A DNA stretch of 64,000 nt from positions 1 to 64,000 of the forward strand of contig JACKNM010000025.1 of assembly GCA_024234875.1 (NCBI GenBank), written 5' to 3'. The stretch is from Ectothiorhodospiraceae bacterium. GTDB lineage: Bacteria; Pseudomonadota; Gammaproteobacteria; HK1. A program made the position numbers and the translations under genes. Below, in pieces: positions 34,158-42,990 of the stretch. Numbering within the stretch: position 1 is the first letter of the stretch; each line of letters begins with the position of its first letter. Under the pieces are notes generated by a model. The model did no database searches. It had not been told where the DNA came from and saw only the letters and a list, made by a program, of their open reading frames with translations.

Positions 34158-36156
34158 CGAGGCCTTGGTCGTGTTCACGCCCTCGGGCCGCCGCGGGCGG
34201 TTCCCCATCGGCACGTCGGTGCTGGGGGCGGCACGCCGCCTGGGCGTCGACCTGGACTCGGTGTGTGGTGGGCGCGCGATCTGCGGTCGCTGCCAGGTGC
34301 AGCAGAGCGTCGGCGACTTCCCGAAGCACGGGGTGCGGTCGGAGCTCGCCCATCTGAGCGCCCCCGGAGAGCCAGAGCACCGCTACGCCGCGCGACGCGG
34401 TCTCGACTCGGGGCGGCGCCTCGCCTGCTCGACGCTGATCCTCGGCGACGTGGTGGTCGACGTCCCGCCCGACAGCCAGGTCCATCGCCAGGTGGTGCGC
34501 AAGCGCGCCGAGGTCCGCGCCATCGAGCTCGAGCCGGCGGTGCGGCTGCATCACGTCGAGGTCCGCGAGCCGGACATGCACGATCCGCGCGGCGACCTCG
34601 CACGGCTCACCGATGCGCTGCGCGAGGAGTGGGGCCTCACCGAGCTGGCATGCGATCTCGCGGTGTTGACGGGGCTGCAACGCACGCTGCGTGCGGGCGC
34701 GTGGCGGGTGACGGTGGCGGTGCACGACGGGCGTGAGATCGTCGCGGTGTGGCCCGGCTTTCGCGAGCGGGTGCACGGCCTCGCGGTCGACGTCGGCTCG
34801 ACCACCATCGCGGCGCATCTCTGCGATCTCGGCAGCGGCGAGGTGGTCGCCTCGGCCGGGATGATGAATCCGCAGATCCGTTTCGGCGACGACCTCATGA
34901 GCCGGGTGTCGTACGTGATGATGCATCCGGGTGGCGATGGCGAGATGACCCGGGCGGTGCGCGAGTCGATCAACGACCTCGCGGTCGAGGTGGCGCGCGA
35001 GGCCGGTATCGAGTGCAGCGACATCCTCGACGTGGTGCTCGTCGGCAATCCGGTGATGCACCATCTGCTGCTCGGTCTGGACCCGACCGAGCTCGGTGGT
35101 GCGCCGTTCGCACTCGCGGTCGACGCCGCGCTGCGGCTGCGTGCGAGCGAGCTCGACTTGAGGCTGCACCCCGGGGCGCGGGTCTACGTCCTGCCCTGTA
35201 TCGCCGGGCACGTCGGTGCCGACTGCGCGGCGGTGGTGCTCTCCGAGGCGCCGTACCAGGGTGACGCCGTCAGCCTGCTGGTCGACGTCGGCACCAACGC
35301 CGAGATCGTGCTCGGCAACCGTGAGCGGCTCCTCGCCTGCTCCAGCCCCACCGGACCCGCCTTCGAGGGGGCCCAGATCACCGCCGGTCAGCGCGCGGCG
35401 CCCGGGGCCATCGAGCGCGTGCGCATCGACCGGCAGAGCCTCGAGCCTCGATTCAAGGTCATCGGCTGCGACCTCTGGTCGGACGCTCCCGGCTTCGCCG
35501 AGGCGACCGCGACCAGCGGGGTGACCGGGATCTGCGGCTCCGGCGTGATCGAGGCCATCGCCGAGATGTTCCTCGCCGGGATCGTCGACCGCGACGGGGT
35601 GGTCGATGGCGCGGTCGCGACCCGGTCCGCACGCGTGGTACCCGATGGCCGCACCTTCGGCTACGTGCTGCACGCCTCGCCCGACCGCACCATCGCGATC
35701 ACGCAGGCGGACGTGCGCGCCATCCAGCTCGCCAAGGCGGCGCTCCACGCCGGGGTGCGTCTGTTGATGGACGAGCTCGGGGTCGACCACGTCGATCGGA
35801 TTCGGTTGGCCGGGGCGTTCGGTAGTCACATCGACGTCAAGTACGCGATGGTGCTCGGCCTGGTGCCGGACTGCGCGCTGGAGCACGTGACCTCGGCCGG
35901 CAATGCCGCCGGCACCGGCGCGCGGATCGCGTTGCTCGACCGGCGGGCCCGGGGCGAGATCGAGGCCGTGGTGCGGCGGATCCAGAAGGTCGAGACGGCG
36001 GTCGAGCCGCGCTTCCAGGCGCATTTCGTGGAGGCGATGGCGATTCCCCACCGCACGGCCGAGTATCCTCGCCTCGCGGCGGTGGTCGACCTTCCGCCGC
36101 CACCCACGGGTGCCGGACCCGGCGCACCGCGCCGGCGCCGCCGCCGGGCGGGGTAG
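34150..36156 (+). CDS. ASKHA-domain ferredoxin, corrinoid-protein reactivase (RACo/RamA-like)
   Basis: This is a 668-residue reductive activator of corrinoid proteins. The N-terminal plant-type [2Fe-2S] domain has Cys39, Cys45, Cys48 and Cys93 (C-G-G-R-A-I-C-G-R-C ... A-C-S). After a linker domain, an ASKHA ATPase fold starts with G-L-A-V-D-V-G-S-T-T-I near residue 215 and continues with N-P-Q-I-R-F-G-D-D, L-V-G-N-P-V-M-H-H, V-D-V-G-T-N-A-E-I, G-I-C-G-S-G and L-A-G-A-F-G-S-H-I. Such proteins use ATP and low-potential electrons to return Co(II) to Co(I). GTG 34150 is chosen; the open frame reaches back to 34081 but only through Arg-rich sequence inside the previous gene. It closes the corrinoid operon. 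Confidence 0.9.
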   Translation: MADEALVVFTPSGRRGRFPIGTSVLGAARRLGVDLDSVCGGRAICGRCQVQQSVGDFPKHGVRSELAHLSAPGEPEHRYAARRGLDSGRRLACSTLILGDVVVDVPPDSQVHRQVVRKRAEVRAIELEPAVRLHHVEVREPDMHDPRGDLARLTDALREEWGLTELACDLAVLTGLQRTLRAGAWRVTVAVHDGREIVAVWPGFRERVHGLAVDVGSTTIAAHLCDLGSGEVVASAGMMNPQIRFGDDLMSRVSYVMMHPGGDGEMTRAVRESINDLAVEVAREAGIECSDILDVVLVGNPVMHHLLLGLDPTELGGAPFALAVDAALRLRASELDLRLHPGARVYVLPCIAGHVGADCAAVVLSEAPYQGDAVSLLVDVGTNAEIVLGNRERLLACSSPTGPAFEGAQITAGQRAAPGAIERVRIDRQSLEPRFKVIGCDLWSDAPGFAEATATSGVTGICGSGVIEAIAEMFLAGIVDRDGVVDGAVATRSARVVPDGRTFGYVLHASPDRTIAITQADVRAIQLAKAALHAGVRLLMDELGVDHVDRIRLAGAFGSHIDVKYAMVLGLVPDCALEHVTSAGNAAGTGARIALLDRRARGEIEAVVRRIQKVETAVEPRFQAHFVEAMAIPHRTAEYPRLAAVVDLPPPPTGAGPGAPRRRRRRAG

Positions 36157-36177
36157 CTCGCGCCACCGCTCTCCACC

Positions 36178-36212
36178 GGGGACTGGCCCCGTCCGCGGCG
36201 GAGCCAGTCCCC
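36178..36212. repeat. 35-bp intergenic palindrome (family GGGGACTGGC)
   Basis: The arms GGGGACTGGC and GCCAGTCCCC are perfect inverse complements and enclose a GC-rich, partly paired centre. It lies 22 bases after the stop of the corrinoid operon, where a 3'-end hairpin would be expected. A TAGAAT hexamer at 36248-36253 further on may be the -10 box of the next gene, but no good -35 box is seen. Confidence 0.7.
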
Positions 36213-36287
36213 GATCCCCCGTCCGCCGAGTGCAGCGGGAGCGCTGCTAGAATCGACGCCCCGACGTCCCTGCCGAGGAGCGCCCCG

Positions 36288-37688
36288 ATGAGTGCCCAGC
36301 CCCGCCCTTCTGCCGCCGAGCGCACGAGCGCCATCGAGGCACTGCGTTCCCTGCTCGGGGACCGGCTCTCCACCGCCGACGCGGTGCGCGAGCAGCACGG
36401 CAAGGACGAGTCCTACCACCCGGTCGCCGCGCCGGACGCGGTGGCCTTCGCGCAGTCCACCGAGGAGGTCGCCGCGATCGTTGCCATCTGCGCGCGCCAC
36501 CGGGTGCCGGTGATTCCGTTCGGCACCGGAACCTCGCTCGAGGGGCACGTCCAGGCGCTGGCGGGCGGCGTGTGCATCGACATGATGGCGATGAACCGGG
36601 TGCTCGAGGTCAACACCGAGGATCTCGATTGCCGGGTGCAGGCGGGGGTCACCCGCAAGCAGCTCAACGAGCACCTGCGCGACACCGGGCTGTTCTTCCC
36701 CATCGACCCGGGCGCCGACGCCTCGCTCGGCGGCATGTCCGCCACCCGCGCGTCGGGGACCAACGCGGTGCGCTACGGGACCATGCGCGAGAACGTCCTC
36801 GGCCTCACCGTGGTCTGCGCCGACGGGCGCGTCATTCGTACCGGCGGCCGGGCCCGCAAGTCGGCTGCCGGTTACGACCTCACCCGGCTCTTCGTGGGCT
36901 CGGAGGGAACCCTCGGGGTCATCACCGAGGTCCAGCTCAGGCTCTACGGCATCCCGGAGGCGATGTCGGCCGCGGTGTGCTCGTTCGCCGATCTCGCCGG
37001 GGCGGTGAGCACCGTGATCGCGACCATCCAGCTCGGCATTCCGGTGGCCCGCATCGAGCTCCTCGACGAGGTGATGATCGACGCGCTGAATCGACACTCC
37101 GGGTTGGATTACCCGGTGCAACCGACGCTGTTCTTCGAGTTCCACGGCAGCCAGGCCGGAGTGCGCGAGCAGGCGGAGACGGTGGGGGAGATCGCCGCCG
37201 AGCACGGTGGCGGCGACTTCCGCTGGGCGACGCGCCAGGAAGACCGCAATCGTCTCTGGCAGGCCCGTCACGATGCCTACTACGCGGCGCTCGCGCTCCG
37301 CCCGGGCGCGAAGGGATGGGCGACCGATGCCTGCGTGCCCATCTCGCGGCTGGCCGAGTGTCTGCTGGAGACTCGCCGAGACGTCGACGCATCCCGGATC
37401 CTCGCCCCGATCGTGGGTCACGTCGGCGACGGCAACTTCCACCTCACGATCATCCTCGACCCGGACGACCCGGACGAGCTCGCGCGCGCCGAGGGCGTGA
37501 ACGAGCGCATGGTGATCCGCGCGCTGGAGATGGGCGGCACCTGCACCGGCGAGCACGGGGTCGGCTACGGCAAGCTGCACCTGCTCGACCGCGAGCACGG
37601 GGAGGGCACCGCGGTGATGCGGGCGATCAAGGGCGCGCTCGATCCGCAGGGAATCATGAACCCCGGCAAGGTGGTGCGAATGGACTGA
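36288..37688 (+). CDS. FAD-linked oxidase, GlcD/D-lactate dehydrogenase type
   Basis: This 466-residue flavoprotein has a PCMH-type FAD domain (residues about 45-220) with VIPFGTGTSLEGHV, D-P-G-A-D-A-S-L-G-G and R-A-R-K-S-A-A-G-Y-D-L-T-R-L-F-V-G-S-E-G. The FAD-oxidase C domain ends in N-P-G-K, with the metal-binding GHVGDGNFH motif and G-G-T-C-T-G-E-H-G-V-G before it. The family oxidises D-lactate, glycolate or other D-2-hydroxy acids. ATG 36288 has GAGGAG eight bases upstream. It is followed after 13 bases by the convergent GbdR-like regulator. A role in handling the carbon skeleton from amine or osmolyte catabolism is possible. Confidence 0.88.
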   Translation: MSAQPRPSAAERTSAIEALRSLLGDRLSTADAVREQHGKDESYHPVAAPDAVAFAQSTEEVAAIVAICARHRVPVIPFGTGTSLEGHVQALAGGVCIDMMAMNRVLEVNTEDLDCRVQAGVTRKQLNEHLRDTGLFFPIDPGADASLGGMSATRASGTNAVRYGTMRENVLGLTVVCADGRVIRTGGRARKSAAGYDLTRLFVGSEGTLGVITEVQLRLYGIPEAMSAAVCSFADLAGAVSTVIATIQLGIPVARIELLDEVMIDALNRHSGLDYPVQPTLFFEFHGSQAGVREQAETVGEIAAEHGGGDFRWATRQEDRNRLWQARHDAYYAALALRPGAKGWATDACVPISRLAECLLETRRDVDASRILAPIVGHVGDGNFHLTIILDPDDPDELARAEGVNERMVIRALEMGGTCTGEHGVGYGKLHLLDREHGEGTAVMRAIKGALDPQGIMNPGKVVRMD

Positions 37689-37701
37689 CGTGCGGCGCCG
37701 G

Positions 37702-38796
37702 CTACTTGCGCGCGCCCTGGCGGCGCGCGGGTGGCGTGCCGTCGACCCGCGTCGTGCCGCGTGCAAGTGCGAGCTCACGCGGCTCCGGTGGCGAGCGGCC
37801 GGCGCGTCGCTCCTCGCGCGGCGGCGCACCGTAGTAGTCGCGGTAGCACTTGCTGAAGTGCGGCGCGGAGACGAAGCCGCAGGCGAAGGCCACCTCGACG
37901 ATCGACATGCTGGTCTGCAACAGGAGCTGCCTCGCGCGTGCGAGCCGTAGCTCCAGGTAGTAGCGCGTCGGCACGCAGTTCAGGTGCTTCTGGAACAATC
38001 GCTCGAGCTGGCGCCGCGACAGCGCGATGTGCCGCGCGAGCTCGTCGAGGCTCATCGGCTCCTCGAGGTTCGCCTCCATCAGCGAGACCGCCTCCACCAG
38101 CTTCGGCTGCCCGGTGCCGAGCGCGTTGCGCAGCGGCACGCGCTGGCGATCGTTGCGCCCGCGGATCCGCTCGCAGACGAACTCCTCGGAGATCGACACC
38201 GCGAGGTGGCCGCCGTGGTGCCGGTGGACGACGTTGAGCATCATGTCGAGCGGCGCGGTGCCGCCCGAGCAGGTGTAGCGATCGCGATCGATCTCGAACA
38301 CCTCGGACGAGACGATGATGCGCGGGAACTCCTCGCGCAGGCTGGCCATGTTCTCCCAGTGGATGGTGCAGCGGTAGCCGTCGAGGACCTCGGCTCGCGC
38401 CAGCACGTAGCTGCCGGTGCACAGCGCGCCGAGTGGCACCCGTTGGTGCGCGAGCTTGCGCAACCAGCCGAGCACCGCCTTGTCGCAGGCACGGTGGACG
38501 TGCTCGCCACCGCAGACCAGCAGCAGGTCGAGACTGCCACCGTGCGCGATCGAGCCGTCGCAGGCGAGCTCGATGCCGTTGCTCGCGGTCACCGGGGCGC
38601 CGTCGGCGCTGAACAGGCTCCATCGGTACAGGGTGCGCCCGCTGAGGCGGTTGGCCATCCGCAGCGGCTCGATGGCCGAGGCGAACGCGATCAGCGTGAA
38701 CGCCGGCAGCAGCAGGAAACCGACGTGGCGTGGACGATCGCTGGCGGCGGGCGGCCCCGAGGCGGTATCGGCCGGGAGAGGAGGCGGGGCATCCAC
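37702..38796 (-). CDS. GlxA-type AraC regulator, GbdR-like
   Basis: This 364-residue transcription factor has an N-terminal DJ-1/PfpI-like domain (V-G-F-L-L-L-P-A-F, then L-G-A-L-C-T-G-S-Y-V-L and I-H-W-E-N) and a C-terminal AraC pair of helix-turn-helices (M-S-L-D-E-L-A-R-H-I-A-L-S-R-R-Q-L-E-R-L-F, then I-V-E-V-A-F-A-C-G-F-V-S-A-P-H-F-S-K). The S-A-I-E-P-L-R-M-A-N, Y-R-W-S-L-F-S and A-S-N-G-I-E-L blocks resemble GbdR and the carnitine regulator CdhR of Pseudomonas, which switch on glycine-betaine and dimethylglycine catabolism. It lies between the corrinoid operon and the MttB-family gene. GTG 38796 gives the usual length; the open frame upstream is unconserved and Arg-rich. Confidence 0.82.
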   Translation of the reverse strand: MDAPPPLPADTASGPPAASDRPRHVGFLLLPAFTLIAFASAIEPLRMANRLSGRTLYRWSLFSADGAPVTASNGIELACDGSIAHGGSLDLLLVCGGEHVHRACDKAVLGWLRKLAHQRVPLGALCTGSYVLARAEVLDGYRCTIHWENMASLREEFPRIIVSSEVFEIDRDRYTCSGGTAPLDMMLNVVHRHHGGHLAVSISEEFVCERIRGRNDRQRVPLRNALGTGQPKLVEAVSLMEANLEEPMSLDELARHIALSRRQLERLFQKHLNCVPTRYYLELRLARARQLLLQTSMSIVEVAFACGFVSAPHFSKCYRDYYGAPPREERRAGRSPPEPRELALARGTTRVDGTPPARRQGARK

Positions 38797-39072
38797 GGTG
38801 AATCTCGGCCCGGGCGGTGCTCGCGCGTGGGTCAGGTCGGCACCGGGGTGAGGTCGGCCCCCGGTCGCAGGAATGTAGACGGTTCGTCCGCGCCGCACCA
38901 GCGTCGGGGCGGCGAGGGGCCGGGTGGGGGCCGCGGGCCGGGTCCGTCGAGCGCGCGGTGGGTTATGCTGCGAACCCGGCCCCGCCGGCGCGGGCCGACG
39001 GGGTGGTGGGTGGGCCGCCGACCGTCGGCGGACGCCGCGGCCTGCCGCGAGACCGAGCCGAGGAGTGCGCCG

Positions 39073-39360
39073 ATGACCGCCTACGTGATCGCCGAGGTCG
39101 ACGTCCACGACGTCGACCGCTACCAGCGTTACCGCGAGCTGGTGCCGCCGAGCCTCGCACCGTACGGTGGCCGGTTCGTCGTTCGCGGGGGACGCACCGA
39201 GTCGCTGGAGGGCGGGTGGTCCCCGCCACGACTGGTCGTGCTCGAGTTCGCCGATATCGACACCGCGCGGGCGTGGTGGTCCTCGGTCGAGTACGCGGAG
39301 GCCAAGGCCCTGCGCCAGGCCATCGCCAGCACGCGGATGGTTCTGGTCGAGGGGGCGTGA
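39073..39360 (+). CDS. DUF1330 family protein
   Basis: This 95-residue dimeric alpha/beta-barrel-type protein starts M-T-A-Y-V-I-A-E-V-D-V-H-D and has Y-G-G-R-F-V-V-R-G-G, then R-L-V-V-L-E-F-A-D-I-D-T-A-R-A-W-W-S-S and E-Y-A-E-A-K-A-L-R, the normal DUF1330 blocks. The family resembles small monooxygenase or dehydratase-like ferredoxin-fold proteins; its reaction is unknown. It stands 2 bases before a rhodanese gene, so the two are almost surely co-transcribed. A possible -10 box TATGCT lies at 38964-38969, about 100 bases upstream. Confidence 0.85.
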   Translation: MTAYVIAEVDVHDVDRYQRYRELVPPSLAPYGGRFVVRGGRTESLEGGWSPPRLVVLEFADIDTARAWWSSVEYAEAKALRQAIASTRMVLVEGA

Positions 39361-39362
39361 GC

Positions 39363-39767
39363 ATGACGATGCAACCGAGGATCTCGAGCCGAGCCCTCGT
39401 CGAGGCGGCAAACCGCGAGGTCGAGGTGATCACCGTCGAGCAGGCGATTGCGCTGCACGGCGCCGACGACGTGGTGTTCGTGGATCTGCGCGACGTGCGC
39501 GAGCTCGAGCGCGAGGGGCGCATCCCCGGTGCGCTGCACGTGCCCCGGGGCATGCTCGAGTTCTGGATCGACCCGGACAGCCCCTATTTCAAGCCGGTCT
39601 TCGACGAGGATCGACGCTTCGTGTTCCACTGCAGCCTCGGCTGGCGCTCCGCGCTCGCCGCGCAGACCGCTCAGCGCATGGGCCTGCAGAAGGTCAGTCA
39701 TGTCGACGGCGGCTTCACCGGCTGGAAGAAGCAGGGCGGGCCGGTGGAGGCCTACGCGAAGAAGTGA
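39363..39767 (+). CDS. Rhodanese-domain sulfurtransferase
   Basis: This 134-residue single-domain rhodanese has V-F-V-D-L-R-D-V-R-E-L near residue 40, G-A-L-H-V-P-R-G, then the catalytic loop H-C-S-L-G-W-R-S-A with the persulfide cysteine near residue 90 and a closing G-G-F-T-G-W-K block. It could carry sulfur from thiosulfate, or act as a persulfide relay. The loop C-S-L-G-W-R is seen in small cytosolic rhodaneses. It follows DUF1330 by 2 bases and converges with the MttB-family gene about 100 bases further on. A direct role in the amine pathway is not evident. Confidence 0.9.
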   Translation: MTMQPRISSRALVEAANREVEVITVEQAIALHGADDVVFVDLRDVRELEREGRIPGALHVPRGMLEFWIDPDSPYFKPVFDEDRRFVFHCSLGWRSALAAQTAQRMGLQKVSHVDGGFTGWKKQGGPVEAYAKK

Positions 39768-39870
39768 CCGGGCGCAGGGCGTCGAATGTCGAGCTGGAGG
39801 TGGCCCGGGCGGAGCCGAGCGTAGCCCGGGAATCCCCGCCCGCCCCCAGCCCGGGATGCCGCAGCGGCCC

Positions 39871-41406
39871 TCAGTAGCTCTGGTCCGGCATCTCGGCCTT
39901 GCGGCGCGCGACGAAGTCGCGAAGCCCCTCCGCGATGCCGTCGTCGATCGGCGGCGCCTCGTACTGCGCCAGCATGCGCTTCCAGACCCGAGCCGCGCGC
40001 TGCGCGGCGTCGAGCCCGCCCTCGGCCTCCCACTGCTCGAAGCTGTTGTTGTCGGCCACGCTCGAGCGGTAGAAGGCCGACTCGAAGTTCGCCCGGGTGT
40101 GCGCGGAGCCGAGGAAGTGCTTTCCTGGCCCGACCTCGCGGATGGCATCGAGCCCGAGGCCGTTCGCGGACAGATCCACCCCCTGCATGAAGACCTGCAT
40201 CATGCCCGCCTGGTCGGCGTCGAGGACGAACTTCTCGTAGCCCATCACCAGACCACCCTCCAGCCAGCCGGCGACGTGGAGCATGAAGTTCACACCCGCG
40301 AGCATCGCGTGCTGCAAGGTGTTGGCCGACTCGTACGCCGCCTGCGCGTCGGGGATCTTCGATGCGCAGAGCCCGCCGCCGGAACGAAACGGCACCCCGA
40401 GTCGGCGCGCGAGCGCGGCCACCACGTAGAGCACGAGCTGCGGCTCGGGGGTGCCGAAGGTGGGCGCCCCGGACTGCATCGACATCGAGCTCGAGAACGT
40501 GCCGAAGACGACCGGAGCGCCCGGGCGCACGAGCTGGGCGTAGGCCATTCCCGACAGCGCCTCGGCATAGAGCTGCGCCGAGGTGGCGGCGACGGTCACC
40601 GGCGACATCGCCCCCGCGATGCAGAACGGCGAGATCACGGTCGCCTGGTTGCTCGCGGCATAGACCTCCAGCGCACCGAGCATGGTCGCGTCCCAGACCA
40701 GCGGCGAGTTGGCGTTGATGAGGCTGGTGACGACGGTGTTGGCCTCGACGAAGTCGGCGCCGAACGCGATCCTGGCCATCTCGACGGTGTCCGCGGCGCG
40801 CTCCGGTGCGGTGACCGAGCCCATGAACGGCTTGTCGCTCAGCGTCAGGTGCGTGTGCACCATGTCGAGATGACGCTTGTTGACCGGCAGGTCGACCGGC
40901 TCGCACAGCGTGCCGCCGGCGTGGTGCAGCGCCGGCGACAGGTAGGTCAGGCGCGCGAAGTTCCGGAAGTCCTCGAGCGTGGCGTAGCGCCGCCCGCCCT
41001 CGATGTCGCGCACGAATGGCGAGCCATAGGCGGGAGCGAACACCGAATGCGGCCCCCCGATGCGCACGCTGCGCTCGGGGTTGCGCGCATGCTGGACGAA
41101 CTCCGCCGGCGCGCTCGCGCGGACCAGTGAGCGGGCGAGCCCACGCGGGATGTGCACGCGCTCGCCGTCGACGTCGGCGCCGGCCTCGCGCCAGCGCGCG
41201 AGTGCCCCGGGGCTACCGCGAAACTCGATGCCGATCTCCTCGAGGATCGTCTCCGCGGTGTGCTCGATGGTGGAGAGGCCCTCGTCGTCCAGGACCGAGT
41301 AGGGCGGAATCCGGCGCGTGATGTAAGGGACCGTGGGATGCTGGTCGCGCGCTCGCGCCGCCCGCCGTGCCTCTCGCCCGCCCGCTCTCGCTCGTCGCTC
41401 GCTCAT
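39871..41406 (-). CDS. MttB-family amine:corrinoid methyltransferase (non-pyrrolysine)
   Basis: This 511-residue TIM-barrel protein is of the trimethylamine methyltransferase superfamily. It has S-T-I-E-H-T-A-E-T-I-L-E-E-I-G, H-H-A-G-G-T-L-C-E-P, the C-I-A-G-A-M-S-P-V-T block, G-T-F-S-S-S-M-S-M-Q-S-G-A-P-T-F and H-F-L-G-S-A-H-T at the C-terminal side. There is no in-frame TAG, so it is not a pyrrolysine enzyme like archaeal MttB. Non-Pyl members include the glycine betaine methyltransferase MtgB. It should move one methyl group from a quaternary amine to the corrinoid protein of the operon 10 kb away. ATG 41406 is used; the upstream frame is Arg/Ser-rich. Confidence 0.88.
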   Translation of the reverse strand: MSERRARAGGREARRAARARDQHPTVPYITRRIPPYSVLDDEGLSTIEHTAETILEEIGIEFRGSPGALARWREAGADVDGERVHIPRGLARSLVRASAPAEFVQHARNPERSVRIGGPHSVFAPAYGSPFVRDIEGGRRYATLEDFRNFARLTYLSPALHHAGGTLCEPVDLPVNKRHLDMVHTHLTLSDKPFMGSVTAPERAADTVEMARIAFGADFVEANTVVTSLINANSPLVWDATMLGALEVYAASNQATVISPFCIAGAMSPVTVAATSAQLYAEALSGMAYAQLVRPGAPVVFGTFSSSMSMQSGAPTFGTPEPQLVLYVVAALARRLGVPFRSGGGLCASKIPDAQAAYESANTLQHAMLAGVNFMLHVAGWLEGGLVMGYEKFVLDADQAGMMQVFMQGVDLSANGLGLDAIREVGPGKHFLGSAHTRANFESAFYRSSVADNNSFEQWEAEGGLDAAQRAARVWKRMLAQYEAPPIDDGIAEGLRDFVARRKAEMPDQSY

Positions 41407-41531
41407 CGTCTGCCGCCCGCGTGATTCCGACGCGCGGCGAGTATCCGTGGCGGGGCGGTGGTCGGTCTGGCCGCGCCGCGACCTCGACGTGCTTGGCTGC
41501 GTCACCGTGGCCCGGTGGTGGGCGATGGTGG

Positions 41532-42809
41532 TCAGCGCCGTGGAGCGGGCTCCTTGCGGCAGATCGGCCCCACGCCGCGCTCCACCGCGCCGAGGGTGGG
41601 TGGGGCGATGCGGCGGGTCCCGCAGTAGTCCTCGGTCAGGTCGTCGAGGGGCTTGCCGATGCGTAGCGCGGCGGCCGAGACGGTGGGCGTGAAGTCGAGG
41701 TTGCGCGGGTCGCGGAACATCTGCTCGAACTCCGACTGGCTCAGGCTCCGGTTCGTCTCCTCGACGAGCTTGCCGCCGTTGCGGGATCTGACGCGGCGCG
41801 ACACCAGGTTGTTGGCGACCACGGCATCGCTCTGCGCGAACCGCACCTCGATGTCGCCGGAGGCGTACAGGGTGTTGCCGAGGATGCGGCTGGCGCGCGC
41901 GCGGTTGAGGTAGATCCCGGCGTCGGAGCAGTTGGCGACGATGTTGTTGCGCACGGTGCCACCGGTGTGCTCGTAGGTGCAGTCGCCGTCGACGCAGTAG
42001 CGCTGCCCGGTGCCCCCGCCGCCGAGCGAGATCCCGACGCGGGCGCCGCCGCTGTGGCGGTCGGCGCAGACCACGAGATTGCGCTCGATCACCCCGTCAC
42101 GCGAGTTCCCCTTGAGGAACACGCCGTAGGTGGTGTGCGTGCGGCGAAGCCTGCCGAAGTCGGCGATGTAGTTGTCGCGCACCACCCACCCGGCGCCGCC
42201 CACGACGTCGATCGGCGTCACCGGCTGCTCGGTGTCGCGCGGGCGCGTGTTGAACAGGGTATTGCCCTCGACGAGCACCCGGTCGGCGTGCGCCCGCTGC
42301 TCGCCCTCGATGCGCACGCTGGCCTTGATGTGGGCGTTGAAGTCGCGGAGCTCGCAGCCTCGGATCTGCGTGCCGTCGGCATCACCGTGGAGCTGGAACG
42401 CGTGCTCGCAGTCCTCGTCGCGCGCGCAGATGCCGACCAGCACCAGATCCTCGAAGTGCCAGTTCGTCCCCTGGACCAGGATTCCTTCCAGGGTGTCGAT
42501 CTCGAGCACCGCCGCGCCTGGTCGAGCGCCGCGCACGACGATCGGCGCGTCGGCGCTGCCGTCGTTGCCGGCACGCAGCTTGTCGCTCACCCGGTAGCTG
42601 CCCGGCGCGACGACGAGGACGTCGCCAGGGCGGGCCGCGGCCATCGCGCTGGCGAGGCCCTCAGCGCTCGTGACGGCGACCTCCGCCGCCGACGCGAGGG
42701 CGCCGAGAGCGGTCAGCGCGACACCCGCCACGATCGCTCGATACCACGGGCGGTGCCGGCGAGGCGACGGTTGCGGGGTGTCGCTCGATCTCGTCGTCGC
42801 GGTGAGCAT
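41532..42809 (-). CDS. Secreted right-handed beta-helix protein
   Basis: This 425-residue protein has an 18-residue polar start, a hydrophobic signal (I-V-A-G-V-A-L-T-A-L-G) and cleavage after A-S-A. The mature part is a right-handed parallel beta-helix of the chondroitinase-B/pectate-lyase type (A-A-R-P-G-D-V-L-V-V-A-P-G-S-Y, then rungs such as I-R-G-C-E-L-R-D-F-N and V-R-N-N-I-V-A-N-C-S-D-A-G-I-Y-L-N). Such proteins bind or cleave acidic polysaccharides in the periplasm or outside. Its substrate may be an exopolysaccharide like that of the 0.4-8.6 kb locus, but no operon link exists. The start is ATG 42809. Confidence 0.82.
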   Translation of the reverse strand: MLTATTRSSDTPQPSPRRHRPWYRAIVAGVALTALGALASAAEVAVTSAEGLASAMAAARPGDVLVVAPGSYRVSDKLRAGNDGSADAPIVVRGARPGAAVLEIDTLEGILVQGTNWHFEDLVLVGICARDEDCEHAFQLHGDADGTQIRGCELRDFNAHIKASVRIEGEQRAHADRVLVEGNTLFNTRPRDTEQPVTPIDVVGGAGWVVRDNYIADFGRLRRTHTTYGVFLKGNSRDGVIERNLVVCADRHSGGARVGISLGGGGTGQRYCVDGDCTYEHTGGTVRNNIVANCSDAGIYLNRARASRILGNTLYASGDIEVRFAQSDAVVANNLVSRRVRSRNGGKLVEETNRSLSQSEFEQMFRDPRNLDFTPTVSAAALRIGKPLDDLTEDYCGTRRIAPPTLGAVERGVGPICRKEPAPRR

Positions 42810-42857
42810 GGCGTACTCCCTTGCGATGCGCCGCAGCCATCCCGTGCGGCCTCGGGC

Positions 42858-42863
42858 AGTATA
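42858..42863 (-). promoter_or_regulatory. -10 box candidate for beta-helix gene
   Basis: TATACT on the minus strand (42863-42858) differs from the sigma-70 -10 consensus at one base and lies about 48 bases before the ATG at 42809. I found no good -35 box at 16-18 bases, so an activator may be needed. Confidence 0.35.
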
Positions 42864-42990
42864 CCCATGCGGCGGATGACCTCCCGGTGGCGCTCCTGAC
42901 TAAGTGGTTGTCGCAGCCAGGTCGGGAAGCCGACCGCGGCCTGTCGCTAGACTTGCCCGGCCTTGGATGTCGGGTGAGGGAGGCGGTCGG

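Noticed and set aside
39871..41406. Pyrrolysine-containing trimethylamine methyltransferase
   Set aside because: No in-frame TAG interrupts the gene and no pyl genes are present in the window.
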